Shown: positions 25,545 to 34,726 of the stretch, in pieces
How positions within the stretch are numbered: the first letter of the stretch is position 1
Layout of the letters: each line of letters begins with the position of its first letter
Origin: Acidimicrobiia bacterium
GTDB lineage: Bacteria > Actinomycetota > Acidimicrobiia > Acidimicrobiales > Bin134
Assembly: GCA_022822265.1 (NCBI GenBank)
Contig: JAJECA010000008.1
Location: 62,001 to 126,000, forward strand
Reading direction: 5' to 3'
Length of the DNA: 64,000 bases
Position numbers and translations under genes: made by a program
The notes under the pieces: generated by a model
Database searches by the model: none
What the model was told of the DNA's origin: nothing
What the model saw: only the letters and a program-made list of their open reading frames with translations

Positions 25545-26165
25545 ATGCCGATGTTCCCACTGGGCATGGTGTTGATGCCCACGATGGTGGTGCCCATCCA
25601 CGTCTTCGAACCCCGGTACCGGCAAATGACGAAGGACTGTCTGGATGGTGACCGGGAATTCGGAGTAGTGCTCATCGAGCGGGGCAGCGAAGTGGGCGGT
25701 GGAGACATCCGAACCGACGCCGGGACTGTGGCCAGGATCATCAACGCCGAAGAGTTTCCTGATGGGCGATGGGGCTTGGTAGCCGGAGGCATTCGGCGCG
25801 TTCAGGTCTCACAGTGGCTGAAGGATGATCCCTATCCCCGGGCCGAGGTCCAAGAATGGCCTGATGGGGAGCTTGGCTACGATGAGGAAGCCGAAATGGC
25901 TGCTGGCGTACCGTCCGTGCTGGCCGTGTGGCGCCGGGTATTGGCCTTGCAGTCCGAACTGGGAGCTCCCGGCCCCCCCGCTGACTTCGAGGTGTCCGAT
26001 GACCCCTCAACCGCTGTCTGGCAGCTCGCATCCTTATCACCTATGGGTCCACTTGACCGCCAGCAGCTCTTGACGGCGGAGAACGCTGCTCATCGCTTGG
26101 CGCTGTTGGGAGATTTCCTGGCCGATGCCGAAGCGGTCATTCGAGCCAGAATCGAAATGGGGTAG
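25545..26165 (+). CDS. LON N-terminal substrate-binding domain protein
   Basis: 206 residues. The N terminus MPMFPLGMVLMPTMVVPIHVFEPRY is the LON N-terminal (PUA-like) domain signature, here without the ATPase and protease domains of Lon. Such stand-alone proteins are common and their role is not clear. ATG 25545 has an AGGA ten bases upstream; GTG 25527 is an alternative. The final codons lie in a tandem 47-bp duplication, so the sequence was copied without changing the protein. Confidence 0.78.
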   Translation: MPMFPLGMVLMPTMVVPIHVFEPRYRQMTKDCLDGDREFGVVLIERGSEVGGGDIRTDAGTVARIINAEEFPDGRWGLVAGGIRRVQVSQWLKDDPYPRAEVQEWPDGELGYDEEAEMAAGVPSVLAVWRRVLALQSELGAPGPPADFEVSDDPSTAVWQLASLSPMGPLDRQQLLTAENAAHRLALLGDFLADAEAVIRARIEMG

Positions 26166-26227
26166 CGGATACCGCCGGAGCGGTCATTCGAGCCAGAATC
26201 GAAATGGGGTAGCGGATACCGCCGGAG
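26132..26227 (+). repeat. 47-bp tandem duplication at the end of the LON-domain gene
   Basis: The 47-bp unit 26132-26178 is repeated at once as 26179-26225, with two further matching bases. It begins within the last codons and includes the stop codon of the LON-domain protein; the second copy is non-coding. Identity between copies suggests a recent duplication. Confidence 0.92.
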
Positions 26228-26266
26228 TAGGCTGAATCTTTGCCGCAACGACTTGTAGGAGGACAA

Positions 26267-26608
26267 TTGTCGAAGCGTCCAACAGCCGCCAAAAGGGGCA
26301 ATTCGCCCAAGAAGGTGCTCGAAGAACTAAGGGACCTATTGATCGGGTATGCCCGTCAAGAGATCCTGACGCCGCTGACCCGAATCGGAAAAACGCTGAA
26401 GCTAGGCGTGCTGGGCGCTTTGAGCATCGGAGTAGGCCTCATTTTCTTGGTAATCGCCGGATTGCGCCTGCTCCAGACCGAAGCCTCTGGCGTCTTCGAC
26501 GGCAACATGAGCGCCTTGCCCTATGTGGTCGTGCTCGCCGCAGTAGTGGTGTTGCTGGCCGCGGCGGTAATGATTCGGGCTCGGCTGTCGAAGGGAGACC
26601 GCTCATGA
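26267..26608 (+). CDS. Small two-helix membrane protein
   Basis: About 113 residues. A TTG at 26267 follows AGGAGGACAA and is preferred over the upstream in-frame start at 26240. A basic N terminus (KRPTAAKRGNSPKK) leads into an amphipathic helix, then two transmembrane segments (GVLGALSIGVGLIFLVIAGL and LPYVVVLAAVVVLLAAAVMI) ending in RARLSKGDR. The layout resembles actinobacterial holin-superfamily/phage-holin-like membrane proteins, without proof. It overlaps the next small gene by four bases. Confidence 0.65.
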   Translation: MSKRPTAAKRGNSPKKVLEELRDLLIGYARQEILTPLTRIGKTLKLGVLGALSIGVGLIFLVIAGLRLLQTEASGVFDGNMSALPYVVVLAAVVVLLAAAVMIRARLSKGDRS

Positions 26609-26826
26609 GTGATCTGAATTTGGACCGTGGATCCATAGCCCGGGACGACATCAGGGACAAGTTCGAAGAGTTGAGGGGGGGCCTGGACAACACTGCGGAA
26701 GCGGCCCGTACCCCGGTCTTGGGAGCTGGCGTGGTTGCTCTCGTGGCACTGGCGGGGGTGGCCTTCTGGCTGGGGCGGCGGCGCGGCCGGGCCAGCCGTA
26801 CCGTGGTAGAAGTCCGCCGGGTGTGA
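26605..26826 (+). CDS. Small single-pass membrane protein, unknown
   Basis: 73 residues. A helical soluble N terminus (DDIRDKFEELRGGLDNTAEA) leads to one transmembrane segment (VLGAGVVALVALAGVAFWLG) and a very basic cytoplasmic tail (RRRGRASRTVVEVRR). ATGA overlap with the gene before it, so the two are probably made together. No known family is recognised. Confidence 0.6.
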   Translation: MSDLNLDRGSIARDDIRDKFEELRGGLDNTAEAARTPVLGAGVVALVALAGVAFWLGRRRGRASRTVVEVRRV

Positions 26827-26832
26827 AAAAAC

Positions 26833-27045
26833 ATGCTTGATCCATTGGGGTACCTGCGTCGGCAAGCCATCAGACGCGGCATTATGGGAGGCAGCCGGGG
26901 ATGGCTCATCTTGGGGGGAGTGGCATGGGGTCTCCGCATGTTGAGCAGGGTGGCGAGCACCAGGCGGATGCGAACGGTGCTGACTGAGGAGCTGCGCCCC
27001 GGTGAGAGCCTGCACATCTCGCATCTTCCCGACGACTCACAGTGA
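26833..27045 (+). CDS. Small basic protein, unknown
   Basis: 70 residues, with a possible weak membrane segment (GSRGWLILGGVAWGLRML) between basic stretches (LRRQAIRRG, STRRMR) and a short C-terminal domain (LRPGESLHISHLPDD). No family recognised. It starts six bases after the previous gene and its stop overlaps the trmI GTG (GTGA), giving a run of three small genes leading into trmI. Confidence 0.55.
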   Translation: MLDPLGYLRRQAIRRGIMGGSRGWLILGGVAWGLRMLSRVASTRRMRTVLTEELRPGESLHISHLPDDSQ

Positions 27046-27815
27046 GCCGAGCGCTCCAGGCCGGCGAGCTGGTGTTGCTCACCGACCGAAAGGGCCGCCG
27101 CTATCTCGCCACGCTGGTTGAGGGCCGCGATTTCCACACCCACGCGGGCTCGGTGGCTCACGACGAGTTGATCGGCGGCACCGAGGGCATGAAGGTGCGA
27201 ACCACCCGCAATGCCGAACTGACGGTTTGGCGACCCACCCTGCGCGACTACGTGCTGAAGATGCCGCGGGGAGCCCAGGTGGTGTACCCAAAGGACAGCG
27301 CGGCCATTCTCATGCAGGCCGATGTGTTCCCCGGCGCCCGAGTACTGGAGTCGGGCGTGGGATCTGGGGCGTTGTCACTGAGCCTGTTGCGAGCCGGCGC
27401 GTTGGTGCGGGGCTATGAGATCAGAGAGGACTTCGCCCAAAGGGCCATCGAGAACGTGACCAGCTTTCTCGGCTCAGAAGACGCTGACCGCTACCAAGTG
27501 GAGATCCGGGACTGCTATCAGGGGATCGATGTCGAGGGGTTGGATCGGGTGGTGCTGGATTTGCCCGAACCCTGGCAGGTGGTACCCCACGCGGCGACTT
27601 CTCTGCACCCCGGTGGCATTTTGGTGGCCTACACGCCGAGCATGGTGCAAGCGGTGCGGATGCGGGAAGCCTGCGAGTCCGGGCACTGGGCATCGGCGTC
27701 AACCGTGGAAGTACTCCACCGCGACTGGCACATCAAGGGTGACGCGGTCAGGCCCGAACACCGAATGGTGGGCCACACCGGCTTCATTACCGCGGCCCGG
27801 CGCCTATCTGACTAG
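27042..27815 (+). CDS. trmI: tRNA (adenine-58-N1)-methyltransferase
   Basis: 257 residues. Rossmann methyltransferase of the TrmI family that makes m1A58 in tRNA. The N-terminal substrate domain (GELVLLTDRKGRRYLATL) is followed by RPTLRDYVLKMPRGAQVVYPKD, the SAM motif LESGVGSGALSLSL, YEIREDFAQRAIEN and the DLPEPWQVVPHA catalytic loop. Its position next to the proteasome genes is conserved in many actinobacteria. GTG start overlaps the preceding small gene. Confidence 0.9.
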   Translation: MSRALQAGELVLLTDRKGRRYLATLVEGRDFHTHAGSVAHDELIGGTEGMKVRTTRNAELTVWRPTLRDYVLKMPRGAQVVYPKDSAAILMQADVFPGARVLESGVGSGALSLSLLRAGALVRGYEIREDFAQRAIENVTSFLGSEDADRYQVEIRDCYQGIDVEGLDRVVLDLPEPWQVVPHAATSLHPGGILVAYTPSMVQAVRMREACESGHWASASTVEVLHRDWHIKGDAVRPEHRMVGHTGFITAARRLSD

Positions 27816-27838
27816 CGCCGAGGACTAGAGCGGGAGGC

Positions 27839-28078
27839 TCAGACCTCGATGAATATGCACTCTCCAGGGCATTCCTCGGCCGACTCTATGGTGGCCTCTT
27901 CTTGGCCCTCGGGGACAATGGCCAGTCCCTCGACTCCCCCCGGTTCGCTGAAAACCTTGTCGCCTTCTTTCACATAGGCCAGACCATCGTCGAGCAGAGT
28001 GAAGACATCGGGAGCGATCTCTTCGCAGAGACCGTCACCAGTGCAGAGATCTTGATCGATCCAGACCTTCATTTGCAT
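27839..28078 (-). CDS. Single-cluster ferredoxin, CxxDxxC type
   Basis: 79 residues from ATG 28078 (28072 is also possible). The cluster motif reads CTGDGLC with Asp in place of the second Cys, then a distant ECPGEC near the C terminus. This matches bacterial ferredoxins that hold a 3Fe-4S or Asp-ligated 4Fe-4S cluster, often partnering P450s, though no P450 is in the window. Between trmI and arc in minus orientation, divergent from arc, as seen around other actinobacterial proteasome loci. Confidence 0.82.
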   Translation of the reverse strand: MQMKVWIDQDLCTGDGLCEEIAPDVFTLLDDGLAYVKEGDKVFSEPGGVEGLAIVPEGQEEATIESAEECPGECIFIEV

Positions 28079-28216
28079 CGGTGCGGGGGCCCTTTCCTGA
28101 CTGACAGCGGACGGCAAGCATGGTAGACGCTGGGTAGGCCTTCAGTGTAACCGACCAGAAGACGACCTTGGCCATACAGCGGAAATTGGATAGAGCGCGT
28201 GTAAAGTCGAGTTGGT

Positions 28217-29977
28217 ATGGCAGACGGCGACGCAGCGGCAGAAGCAGATATTGCACCGGAGGAGTCTTCTCCAGCCGAGCAGGTAGCAGCGCTTGAAGAA
28301 GAGATTGCCGTTCTCCGCCAGCGCCTGCAAGACGCGCCGAAGCGAGTCCGCACGTTGGAGGAGCGGCTGCTGGAGACAAAGGGCCAGTTGGCCAAAGCGG
28401 TTTCTCAGAACGAGAAGCTCACTTACACGCTGCGCGAGGCTCGTGAGCACATTTCCGCTCTTCGGGACGAGGTGGACAAGCTGACCCAGCCTCCCTCGGC
28501 CTATGGGACTCTGCTGGGACGAAACGACGACGGAACGGTGGACGTTTTCTCCGGAGGCCGCAAGATGCGAGTTGCCCTCCATCCGGAGATCGAGTCGGAG
28601 GAGCTTAGTCGGGGACAAGAGGTAGTCCTGAACGAATCGCTAAACGTGGTCTTGTCCCGGGTGGGCGATGGCACGGGCGAGGTTGTGACCATAAAGGAAT
28701 TGTTGGCCGGAGGTCTGCGAGCTCTCATAGTCGGCCGGGCCGACGAAGAGCGGGTAGTGGAGTTGGCCACCGAGCTGATCGATCAACCCCTGAAGAGCGG
28801 GGACACCGCGCTGATGGATTCCCGGTCAGGTCTGCTTGTCGAGCGCCTGCCTCGACCCGAGGTGGAAGACCTGGTGTTGGAGGAGGTACCCGACATCACC
28901 TATGAGCAGGTTGGTGGGCTTGACGAGCAGATCGAGCAGATTACCGACGCGGTCGAGCTTCCCTTCGTACACCATGATCTGTTTGCCGAGTACCAACTGC
29001 CCGCTCCCAAGGGCATCTTGCTGTACGGTCCGCCGGGTTGCGGCAAGACACTGATCGCCAAGGCTGTGGCCAACTCTCTGGCCAGCAAGGTGGCCGAAAT
29101 AAGCTCCGACCGAGAGGCGCGGTCCTATTTCTTGAACATCAAGGGCCCGGAGCTGCTCAACAAGTACGTGGGCGAGACCGAGCGCCAGATCAGGCTGGTG
29201 TTCCAGCGGGCCCGGGAAAAGTCCGCTGAGGGCTGGCCTGTGATTGTGTTCTTTGACGAGATGGAGTCGCTGTTCCGCACCCGGGGTACCGGGATCAGCT
29301 CAGACATGGAGTCCACTGTGGTGCCCCAGCTGCTGGCTGAGATCGACGGCGTTGAGGCGCTTAAGAACGTGATCGTCATCGGGGCATCGAATCGCGAGGA
29401 TCTCATCGACCCCGCCATCCTGAGGCCGGGGCGTTTGGATGTGAAGATCAAGATCCAGCGTCCCGACGCCGATGCGGCTTGCGCCATCTTCTCCCGCTAT
29501 CTCACCTCCGATCTGCCCATTGCCTCCGAGATGGTGGAGGGTTTGGGGGGCGGTGATCCCGACAAGGCCATCCAGGCAATGGTCGAGCAGGCGGTGGCCG
29601 AGATGTTCTTGGAGGAGGAGCGCAACCAGTTCTTGGAGGTCACCTACCAAAACGGTGACAAAGAGATCATGTACTTCAAGGACTTCGCCTCTGGGGCCAT
29701 GATCGAGAACGTTGTTCGAAGGGCCAAGAAATTGGCCATCAAGCGTCTGTTGGCCGGTGGGTCGCGGGGAATCCACGTCAACGATCTGTTGGACTCGGTT
29801 CATCAGGAGTACCGCGAGCACGAAGACCTGCCCAACACCACTAACCCCGACGACTGGGCCAAGATCTCTGGCAAGAAGGGGGAGCGAATCGTGTTCGTCC
29901 GCACGCTCCTCTCCGATGAGGAGTCGAGCCAAGGTGGGCGATCCATAGAGGCCATCGGCCCCGGTCAATATCTCTGA
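28217..29977 (+). CDS. arc: Proteasome-associated AAA ATPase (ARC/Mpa)
   Basis: 586 residues. An N-terminal coiled coil (about 20-95, [19 protein letters not shown] onward) for Pup capture, two OB folds, then an AAA domain with Walker [11 protein letters not shown] (about residue 270), Walker [12 protein letters not shown] and an Arg-finger region. The C terminus is GQYL, the penultimate-Tyr motif that docks the ring to the 20S core in known systems. It unfolds pupylated proteins and feeds them to the proteasome. Starts 99 bp after the ferredoxin's start codon, divergently. Confidence 0.95.
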   Translation: MADGDAAAEADIAPEESSPAEQVAALEEEIAVLRQRLQDAPKRVRTLEERLLETKGQLAKAVSQNEKLTYTLREAREHISALRDEVDKLTQPPSAYGTLLGRNDDGTVDVFSGGRKMRVALHPEIESEELSRGQEVVLNESLNVVLSRVGDGTGEVVTIKELLAGGLRALIVGRADEERVVELATELIDQPLKSGDTALMDSRSGLLVERLPRPEVEDLVLEEVPDITYEQVGGLDEQIEQITDAVELPFVHHDLFAEYQLPAPKGILLYGPPGCGKTLIAKAVANSLASKVAEISSDREARSYFLNIKGPELLNKYVGETERQIRLVFQRAREKSAEGWPVIVFFDEMESLFRTRGTGISSDMESTVVPQLLAEIDGVEALKNVIVIGASNREDLIDPAILRPGRLDVKIKIQRPDADAACAIFSRYLTSDLPIASEMVEGLGGGDPDKAIQAMVEQAVAEMFLEEERNQFLEVTYQNGDKEIMYFKDFASGAMIENVVRRAKKLAIKRLLAGGSRGIHVNDLLDSVHQEYREHEDLPNTTNPDDWAKISGKKGERIVFVRTLLSDEESSQGGRSIEAIGPGQYL

Positions 29978-30025
29978 TCTCGATTACCGCCAGACTGCCG
30001 GCTCAATTCAACTAGCGTGCCGAGC

Positions 30026-31549
30026 ATGGCGGTTCCAAAGATCTGCGGCATTGAGACCGAGTTCGGGATCGCGCATACCGGCACCGAGGACGCCAATCCG
30101 ATAGCGGCCTCCTCCCTGCTCATCAACTCATATCTGTCTGAGGTTGAGCGCACCGGGGAGGGGGGACCGGCGGCCGGAGTTACCTGGGACTTTGAGGACG
30201 AGATGCCCGGCAATGACATTCGAGGCATTGCCCCACTCGGGTCGTTGGCTCCCGAAATCGAGACGCATCTTGTGAATGCCGTGCTGACCAACGGCGCTCG
30301 GTACTACGTGGACCACGCCCACCCCGAGCTCTCCACACCCGAATGCAGCAACGCCCTGGACGTGACCCGATTTGATAAGGCGGGTGAGCTGATCTTGGTC
30401 CGCTCCATGGAGGCGGCTGCTCAAGTGCTGCCCCCGGGCCAGGAACTGGTGGTGTACAAGAACAACTCCGATGGCAAGGGCAACAGCTATGGCTGCCATG
30501 AGAACTACCTCATGGCTCGCTCGACGCCCTTCTTCCAGATCGTGGTTCATGCCACCTCCCACCTGGTTACCCGTCAGATCTTCACCGGGTCGGGCAAAGT
30601 CGGTTCGGAGGCCCCAGGGCTGACCACTGCGGAGGTGCCCTTCCAGATAACCCAGCGTGCTGACTTCTTTGAGGAGGAAGTGGGTCTGGAGACCACCCTC
30701 AAGCGACCCATCATCAACACCCGAGACGAGCCCCATGCCGACGCCCGGCACTATCGCCGACTGCACGTCATTACCGGCGACGCCAACATGTCGGAGGTTG
30801 CCACCTTTCTCAAGGTGGGGACCACTGCCATCGTGTTGGCCATGGTGGAGGACAACGTCTTGCCCCGAGAGTTCCGCTTTCGCACGCCGGTGCAGGCCAT
30901 GCGTCAGGTGTCCTACGACGTGAGTTTGAACAAACCCCTGGAACTGGCCGATGGAACCTCCGCCACTGCTCTGGAGATCCAATGGGATCTGCTGGACCAG
31001 GCCCGAAAGTATGCCGACAGCCACGGGCTGGATGCAGTCGGTGGCCCAGTGGGGGAAATGGTGATCGACCGGTGGGAGCAGGTGCTGACCTCCTTGGAGG
31101 CCGATCCTATGGGTCTGGCCAACCAACTCGACTGGGTAGCCAAGTATCGGTTGATTCAGGGAATGTCGCAGCGCCACGGATTGCGGCCCGACGATTCCCG
31201 GCTGGCCGCTCTCGACATTCAGTACCACGATTTGCGCCCGGAGCGTTCAGTGGCGGCCCGGGTGGGGTTTGAGTCGCTGATCTCCGCTGACGATGCCCGG
31301 TCGGCCATCTCGGATCCGCCGACGGACACCCGGGCCTACTTCCGGGGGCAGTGCCTCAAGCGATGGGCTTCCAGCATCGTGGCGGCGAATTGGGACTCGA
31401 TCGTGTTCGACGTGGGCGACGAACCACTGCGACGGGTTCCCATGATGGAACCCACCCGGGGCACGGTGGACCATGTAGGCCAACTCCTGGCTGACTGCGA
31501 TTCCGCCAGTGAGCTGCTGTCCCGATTGCGGGAACCAGGCTCACGCTGA
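30026..31549 (+). CDS. dop: Pup deamidase/depupylase
   Basis: 507 residues from ATG 30026 (GTG 30017 is three codons upstream). Glutamine-synthetase-like fold shared with PafA: opening ICGIETEFGIA, the nucleotide/metal segment [34 protein letters not shown] and [13 protein letters not shown]. Deamidates the C-terminal Gln of Pup to Glu and removes Pup from substrates. The Gln end of the downstream Pup shows why it is needed here. Follows arc by 48 bp. Confidence 0.94.
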   Translation: MAVPKICGIETEFGIAHTGTEDANPIAASSLLINSYLSEVERTGEGGPAAGVTWDFEDEMPGNDIRGIAPLGSLAPEIETHLVNAVLTNGARYYVDHAHPELSTPECSNALDVTRFDKAGELILVRSMEAAAQVLPPGQELVVYKNNSDGKGNSYGCHENYLMARSTPFFQIVVHATSHLVTRQIFTGSGKVGSEAPGLTTAEVPFQITQRADFFEEEVGLETTLKRPIINTRDEPHADARHYRRLHVITGDANMSEVATFLKVGTTAIVLAMVEDNVLPREFRFRTPVQAMRQVSYDVSLNKPLELADGTSATALEIQWDLLDQARKYADSHGLDAVGGPVGEMVIDRWEQVLTSLEADPMGLANQLDWVAKYRLIQGMSQRHGLRPDDSRLAALDIQYHDLRPERSVAARVGFESLISADDARSAISDPPTDTRAYFRGQCLKRWASSIVAANWDSIVFDVGDEPLRRVPMMEPTRGTVDHVGQLLADCDSASELLSRLREPGSR

Positions 31550-31628
31550 ACCGGTACTACAAATTGTCCCAACTTCGGAGTCGGCGCGATATCGTGATCG
31601 GCACGCATCCGGGTACCAAGGGGACGAG

Positions 31629-31823
31629 ATGGCAGAACGAGAGCAGATCAAGAAGCCGGCACCTCAGCGAGAGGAGTCGGAGGTCGAAGACGCCCCCGCA
31701 ACCTCGGTACAAGGCGAGGAGTTGAAGGCCGAGCTCGACGAGCTGTTGGACGAGATCGACGAGGTGCTGGAGTCCAACGCCGAAGACTTCGTGAAGTCAT
31801 ATATCCAAAAGGGCGGACAGTAG
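31629..31823 (+). CDS. pup: Prokaryotic ubiquitin-like protein, Gln-terminal
   Basis: 64 residues. Charged, disordered N-terminal half, then the coiled-coil binding region (LKAELDELLDEIDEVLESNA) and the invariant end FVKSYIQKGGQ. The GGQ terminus must be deamidated by Dop before PafA can attach it to lysines. ATG 31629 is chosen over the longer frame from 31509, which has no family match. Followed 16 bp later by prcB. Confidence 0.96.
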   Translation: MAEREQIKKPAPQREESEVEDAPATSVQGEELKAELDELLDEIDEVLESNAEDFVKSYIQKGGQ

Positions 31824-31839
31824 CGGTAGTCTGCAAACT

Positions 31840-32640
31840 GTGACGTTGCCCCTCTTTGAAGCCGGGGGCGACCCGGGCCCCAACTTTGCGGAGTTGCTTC
31901 GGTCCACAGGGCTGGTCCCGCCAGTGCCCGACGTCCCGGCTGCCGACACGGCCATTGCCCACGCCACCACGGTGGTGGCGATCCGCTGCCTCCAGGGGGT
32001 GGTGATGGCCGGCGACCGCCGGGCGACCGCCGGACACCTCATCAGCCACCGGACAATCGAGAAGGTATTCCCCGCCGACCACTACTCCGGGGTGGCAATT
32101 GCCGGAGCCGCGGGACCCGCCATGGAGATGGTTCGGCTGTTCCAGCTCCAGCTTGAGCACTATGAGAAAGTGGAGGGGAAGGCTCTCAGCCTGGACGGCA
32201 AAGCCAACCAGCTCGGCATGATGGTGCGGAACAACCTGCCTGCGGCGATGCAGGGGTTTGCGGTGGTCCCCCTCTTCGCAGGATATGACACGAACCGTGA
32301 AGTCGGTCGGCTGTTCCAGTACGACGTCACCGGCGGACGCTATGAGGAGCGGGAGTATGCGGTGGGGGGTTCGGGGAGCCTCCACGCGGGGACGGTTATC
32401 AAGCTGGGCTACCAGCCGGACGCCGATGCCGACGAGATGATCGACTTGGCGGTGTCGGCATTGTTCCGCACCGCAGAGGAGGACTCGGCAACCGGCGGGC
32501 CCGACTTGGTGCGGGGGATTTACCCGGTGGTGGCGGTCATTGGCGCCGACGGATTCCAGCGGGTGGCCGATGCCGATGTGGAAGCCCGTTTCCGCGCCCT
32601 TCTGGCCAGTCTGGAGAACCGAGGGGGTGATTCGCAGTGA
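31840..32640 (+). CDS. prcB: Proteasome beta subunit
   Basis: 266 residues. A 42-residue propeptide precedes the nucleophile Thr43 in AHATTVVAIRC; Asp59 (GDRR) and Lys75 (IEKVF) match catalytic Asp17 and Lys33. The residue before the nucleophile is Ala rather than the usual Gly. GTG start; overlaps prcA by four bases. It provides the proteolytic sites of the 20S core. Confidence 0.94.
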   Translation: MTLPLFEAGGDPGPNFAELLRSTGLVPPVPDVPAADTAIAHATTVVAIRCLQGVVMAGDRRATAGHLISHRTIEKVFPADHYSGVAIAGAAGPAMEMVRLFQLQLEHYEKVEGKALSLDGKANQLGMMVRNNLPAAMQGFAVVPLFAGYDTNREVGRLFQYDVTGGRYEEREYAVGGSGSLHAGTVIKLGYQPDADADEMIDLAVSALFRTAEEDSATGGPDLVRGIYPVVAVIGADGFQRVADADVEARFRALLASLENRGGDSQ

Positions 32641-33314
32641 CCATGCCCTTCTACGTCGCCCCCGAGCAGCTGATGAAGGATCGGGCCGACTTCGCCCGCA
32701 AGGGAATCGCACGCGGTCGAGCCCTTACCGCGCTCAGCGTTCGCGACGGAATCTTGATCTGTGCCGAAAACCGGTCCAACACCTTGCGCAAGGTGAGTGA
32801 GATCTACGACCGCATCGCGTTTGCCGGCGTGGGCCGCTACAACGAGTTCGACCAACTCCGCATCGCCGGTGTGCGCCACGCCGACCTTAAGGGCTACACC
32901 TACAGCCGCGACGACGTGGATGCCCGGAGCCTGGCCAACCAGTACGCCCAGGTATTGGGCCAGACCTTCACCCACGAGATGAAGCCAATGGAGGTTGAGA
33001 TCCTGGTGGCCGAGGTGTCCACCGAGCCCGACGGCGATCAGATGTTCCACGTCCTCTACGACGGCACAGTGAACGACGAATCCGGCTACACCGTGCTGGG
33101 AGGCGAGGCCGATTCCATTGCCGAGAGGCTGGGTCAGACCTACGACCGGGATTGGGAGGTCGGCGATGCGGTCCAAGCCGCCGCGGCGGCTCTGTCCGGC
33201 GATGAGCGGACGCTCGAGGCCGATGACCTAGAGGTGGCTATCTTGGTGCGGGAGACCGGGCGGCGGGCATTTCAGAGAATCGAAGGCGACGAGCTGGCCG
33301 GGCTGTTGGGCTGA
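32637..33314 (+). CDS. prcA: Proteasome alpha subunit
   Basis: 225 residues of the non-catalytic alpha ring. The N-terminal gate/helix ([21 protein letters not shown]) and the alpha-type core [41 protein letters not shown] are clear; no Thr nucleophile is present, as expected. ATGA-type overlap with prcB couples both subunits. The C terminus ends shortly after the fold and lacks the longer tail seen in some relatives. Confidence 0.94.
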   Translation: MTMPFYVAPEQLMKDRADFARKGIARGRALTALSVRDGILICAENRSNTLRKVSEIYDRIAFAGVGRYNEFDQLRIAGVRHADLKGYTYSRDDVDARSLANQYAQVLGQTFTHEMKPMEVEILVAEVSTEPDGDQMFHVLYDGTVNDESGYTVLGGEADSIAERLGQTYDRDWEVGDAVQAAAAALSGDERTLEADDLEVAILVRETGRRAFQRIEGDELAGLLG

Positions 33315-33351
33315 TGGAACGGCGAGCTTCCGGCACGGAGAACGGGTAGGC

Positions 33352-34710
33352 ATGGAGCGGCGGATTTTCGGGATCGAGAACGAATACGGGGTCACGTGCG
33401 CGCTTCGAGGCCATCGCCGCCTGAGCCCTGACGAGGTTGCTCGCTATTTGTTCCGCCGAGTCGTGTCTTGGGGGCGCAGCAGCAACGTCTTCTTGGTGAA
33501 CGGGGCCCGGCTGTACCTGGACGTTGGCTCGCATCCAGAATACGCCACCCCAGAGTGCGACTCGGTATACGACCTGGTGGCCCACGACAAGGCTGGCGAG
33601 CGCATCTTGGAAACGCTCATCGAGAGTGCGGAGCAGCGTCTCCGGGAAGAGGGGATTCAAGGCGACATCTACTTGTTCAAGAACAACACCGATTCGGCTG
33701 GCAACAGCTACGGCTGCCACGAGAACTACCTCACCAGCCGACGGGATGATTTCTCGGAATATGCCGAAGTGCTGATTCCGTTTTTGGTCAGCCGCCAGAT
33801 CTACGCCGGGGCCGGCAAGGTGCTCCAGACTGCCCGGGGCGCGACCTACTGCATGAGCCAAAGGGCAGAGCACATCTGGGAAGGGGTGTCCAGCGCTACC
33901 ACCCGATCCCGACCCATCATCAACACCCGCGACGAGCCCCATGCCGACGCTGAGCGATACCGGCGGCTTCATGTGATCGTGGGGGACTCGAATATGAGCG
34001 AATACGCCACCTATTTGAAGGCAGGAGCAACCAGCATTTTGCTGCGGATGCTGGAAGATCCTTCGGTGGCGCTGCGGGACATGACCCTGGACAACCCCAT
34101 CAGGGCCATCAGGGAAATCAGCCATGACCCAACGTGCACTCGGCGGATACGGCTGGCCAGTGGACGTGAGGTGAGCGCGCTGGAGATCCAGTCCGAATAT
34201 CTCGACCGGGCGCTCAAGTACGCCGACAGCCGTGAACTCGAGCCCCAGGACAAGCAGTCCCTGCAAATGTGGGAGCACTGCCTGACCCAAATCGCCGATG
34301 ACCCCCTCGGCCTGAGCCGGGAATGCGATTGGGTGATGAAGTTCCATTTGGTGGAGGCGTACCGGGAGCGACACGATCTGAAGCTCAGCGATCCCCGGGT
34401 GGCCCTGCTGGATCTTCAGTACCACGATGTGAATCGGTCGCGCAGCCTCTTCTACCGGATGCAGAACCGGGGCATGGCCGAGCGGATGTGCGTAGACGAC
34501 GAGATCAGCCATGCGGTCGAGAATCCCCCGGCTACCACCCGTGCCCGACTGCGAGGTGAGTTCATTCGAAGGGCCAAGGAGCGCAAGCGGGACTACACAG
34601 TGGATTGGGTGCATCTGAAGCTGAACGACCAGGCACAGCGGACCGTTCTCTGCAAGGACCCGTTCCGAGCCCATGACGAACGGGTGGAAAAGCTGATCGA
34701 ATCCCTGTGA
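33352..34710 (+). CDS. pafA: Pup-protein ligase
   Basis: 452 residues. Glutamine-synthetase-like ligase that joins the gamma-carboxylate of Pup's C-terminal Glu to substrate lysines using ATP. Opens with [14 protein letters not shown], followed by [35 protein letters not shown] and [21 protein letters not shown]. It is the paralogue of dop; the conserved Glu/Asp metal ligands are in place. Ends 16 bp before pafB. Confidence 0.95.
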   Translation: MERRIFGIENEYGVTCALRGHRRLSPDEVARYLFRRVVSWGRSSNVFLVNGARLYLDVGSHPEYATPECDSVYDLVAHDKAGERILETLIESAEQRLREEGIQGDIYLFKNNTDSAGNSYGCHENYLTSRRDDFSEYAEVLIPFLVSRQIYAGAGKVLQTARGATYCMSQRAEHIWEGVSSATTRSRPIINTRDEPHADAERYRRLHVIVGDSNMSEYATYLKAGATSILLRMLEDPSVALRDMTLDNPIRAIREISHDPTCTRRIRLASGREVSALEIQSEYLDRALKYADSRELEPQDKQSLQMWEHCLTQIADDPLGLSRECDWVMKFHLVEAYRERHDLKLSDPRVALLDLQYHDVNRSRSLFYRMQNRGMAERMCVDDEISHAVENPPATTRARLRGEFIRRAKERKRDYTVDWVHLKLNDQAQRTVLCKDPFRAHDERVEKLIESL

Positions 34711-34726
34711 TGTCTACGTCGCGCTG

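Noticed and set aside
30128-31228. 366-residue minus-strand frame opposite dop
   Set aside because: Mirror frame with His/Gly/Val-rich bias and no domain.
33238-34674. 478-residue minus-strand frame opposite pafA
   Set aside because: No family match; antisense to an unmistakable Pup ligase.
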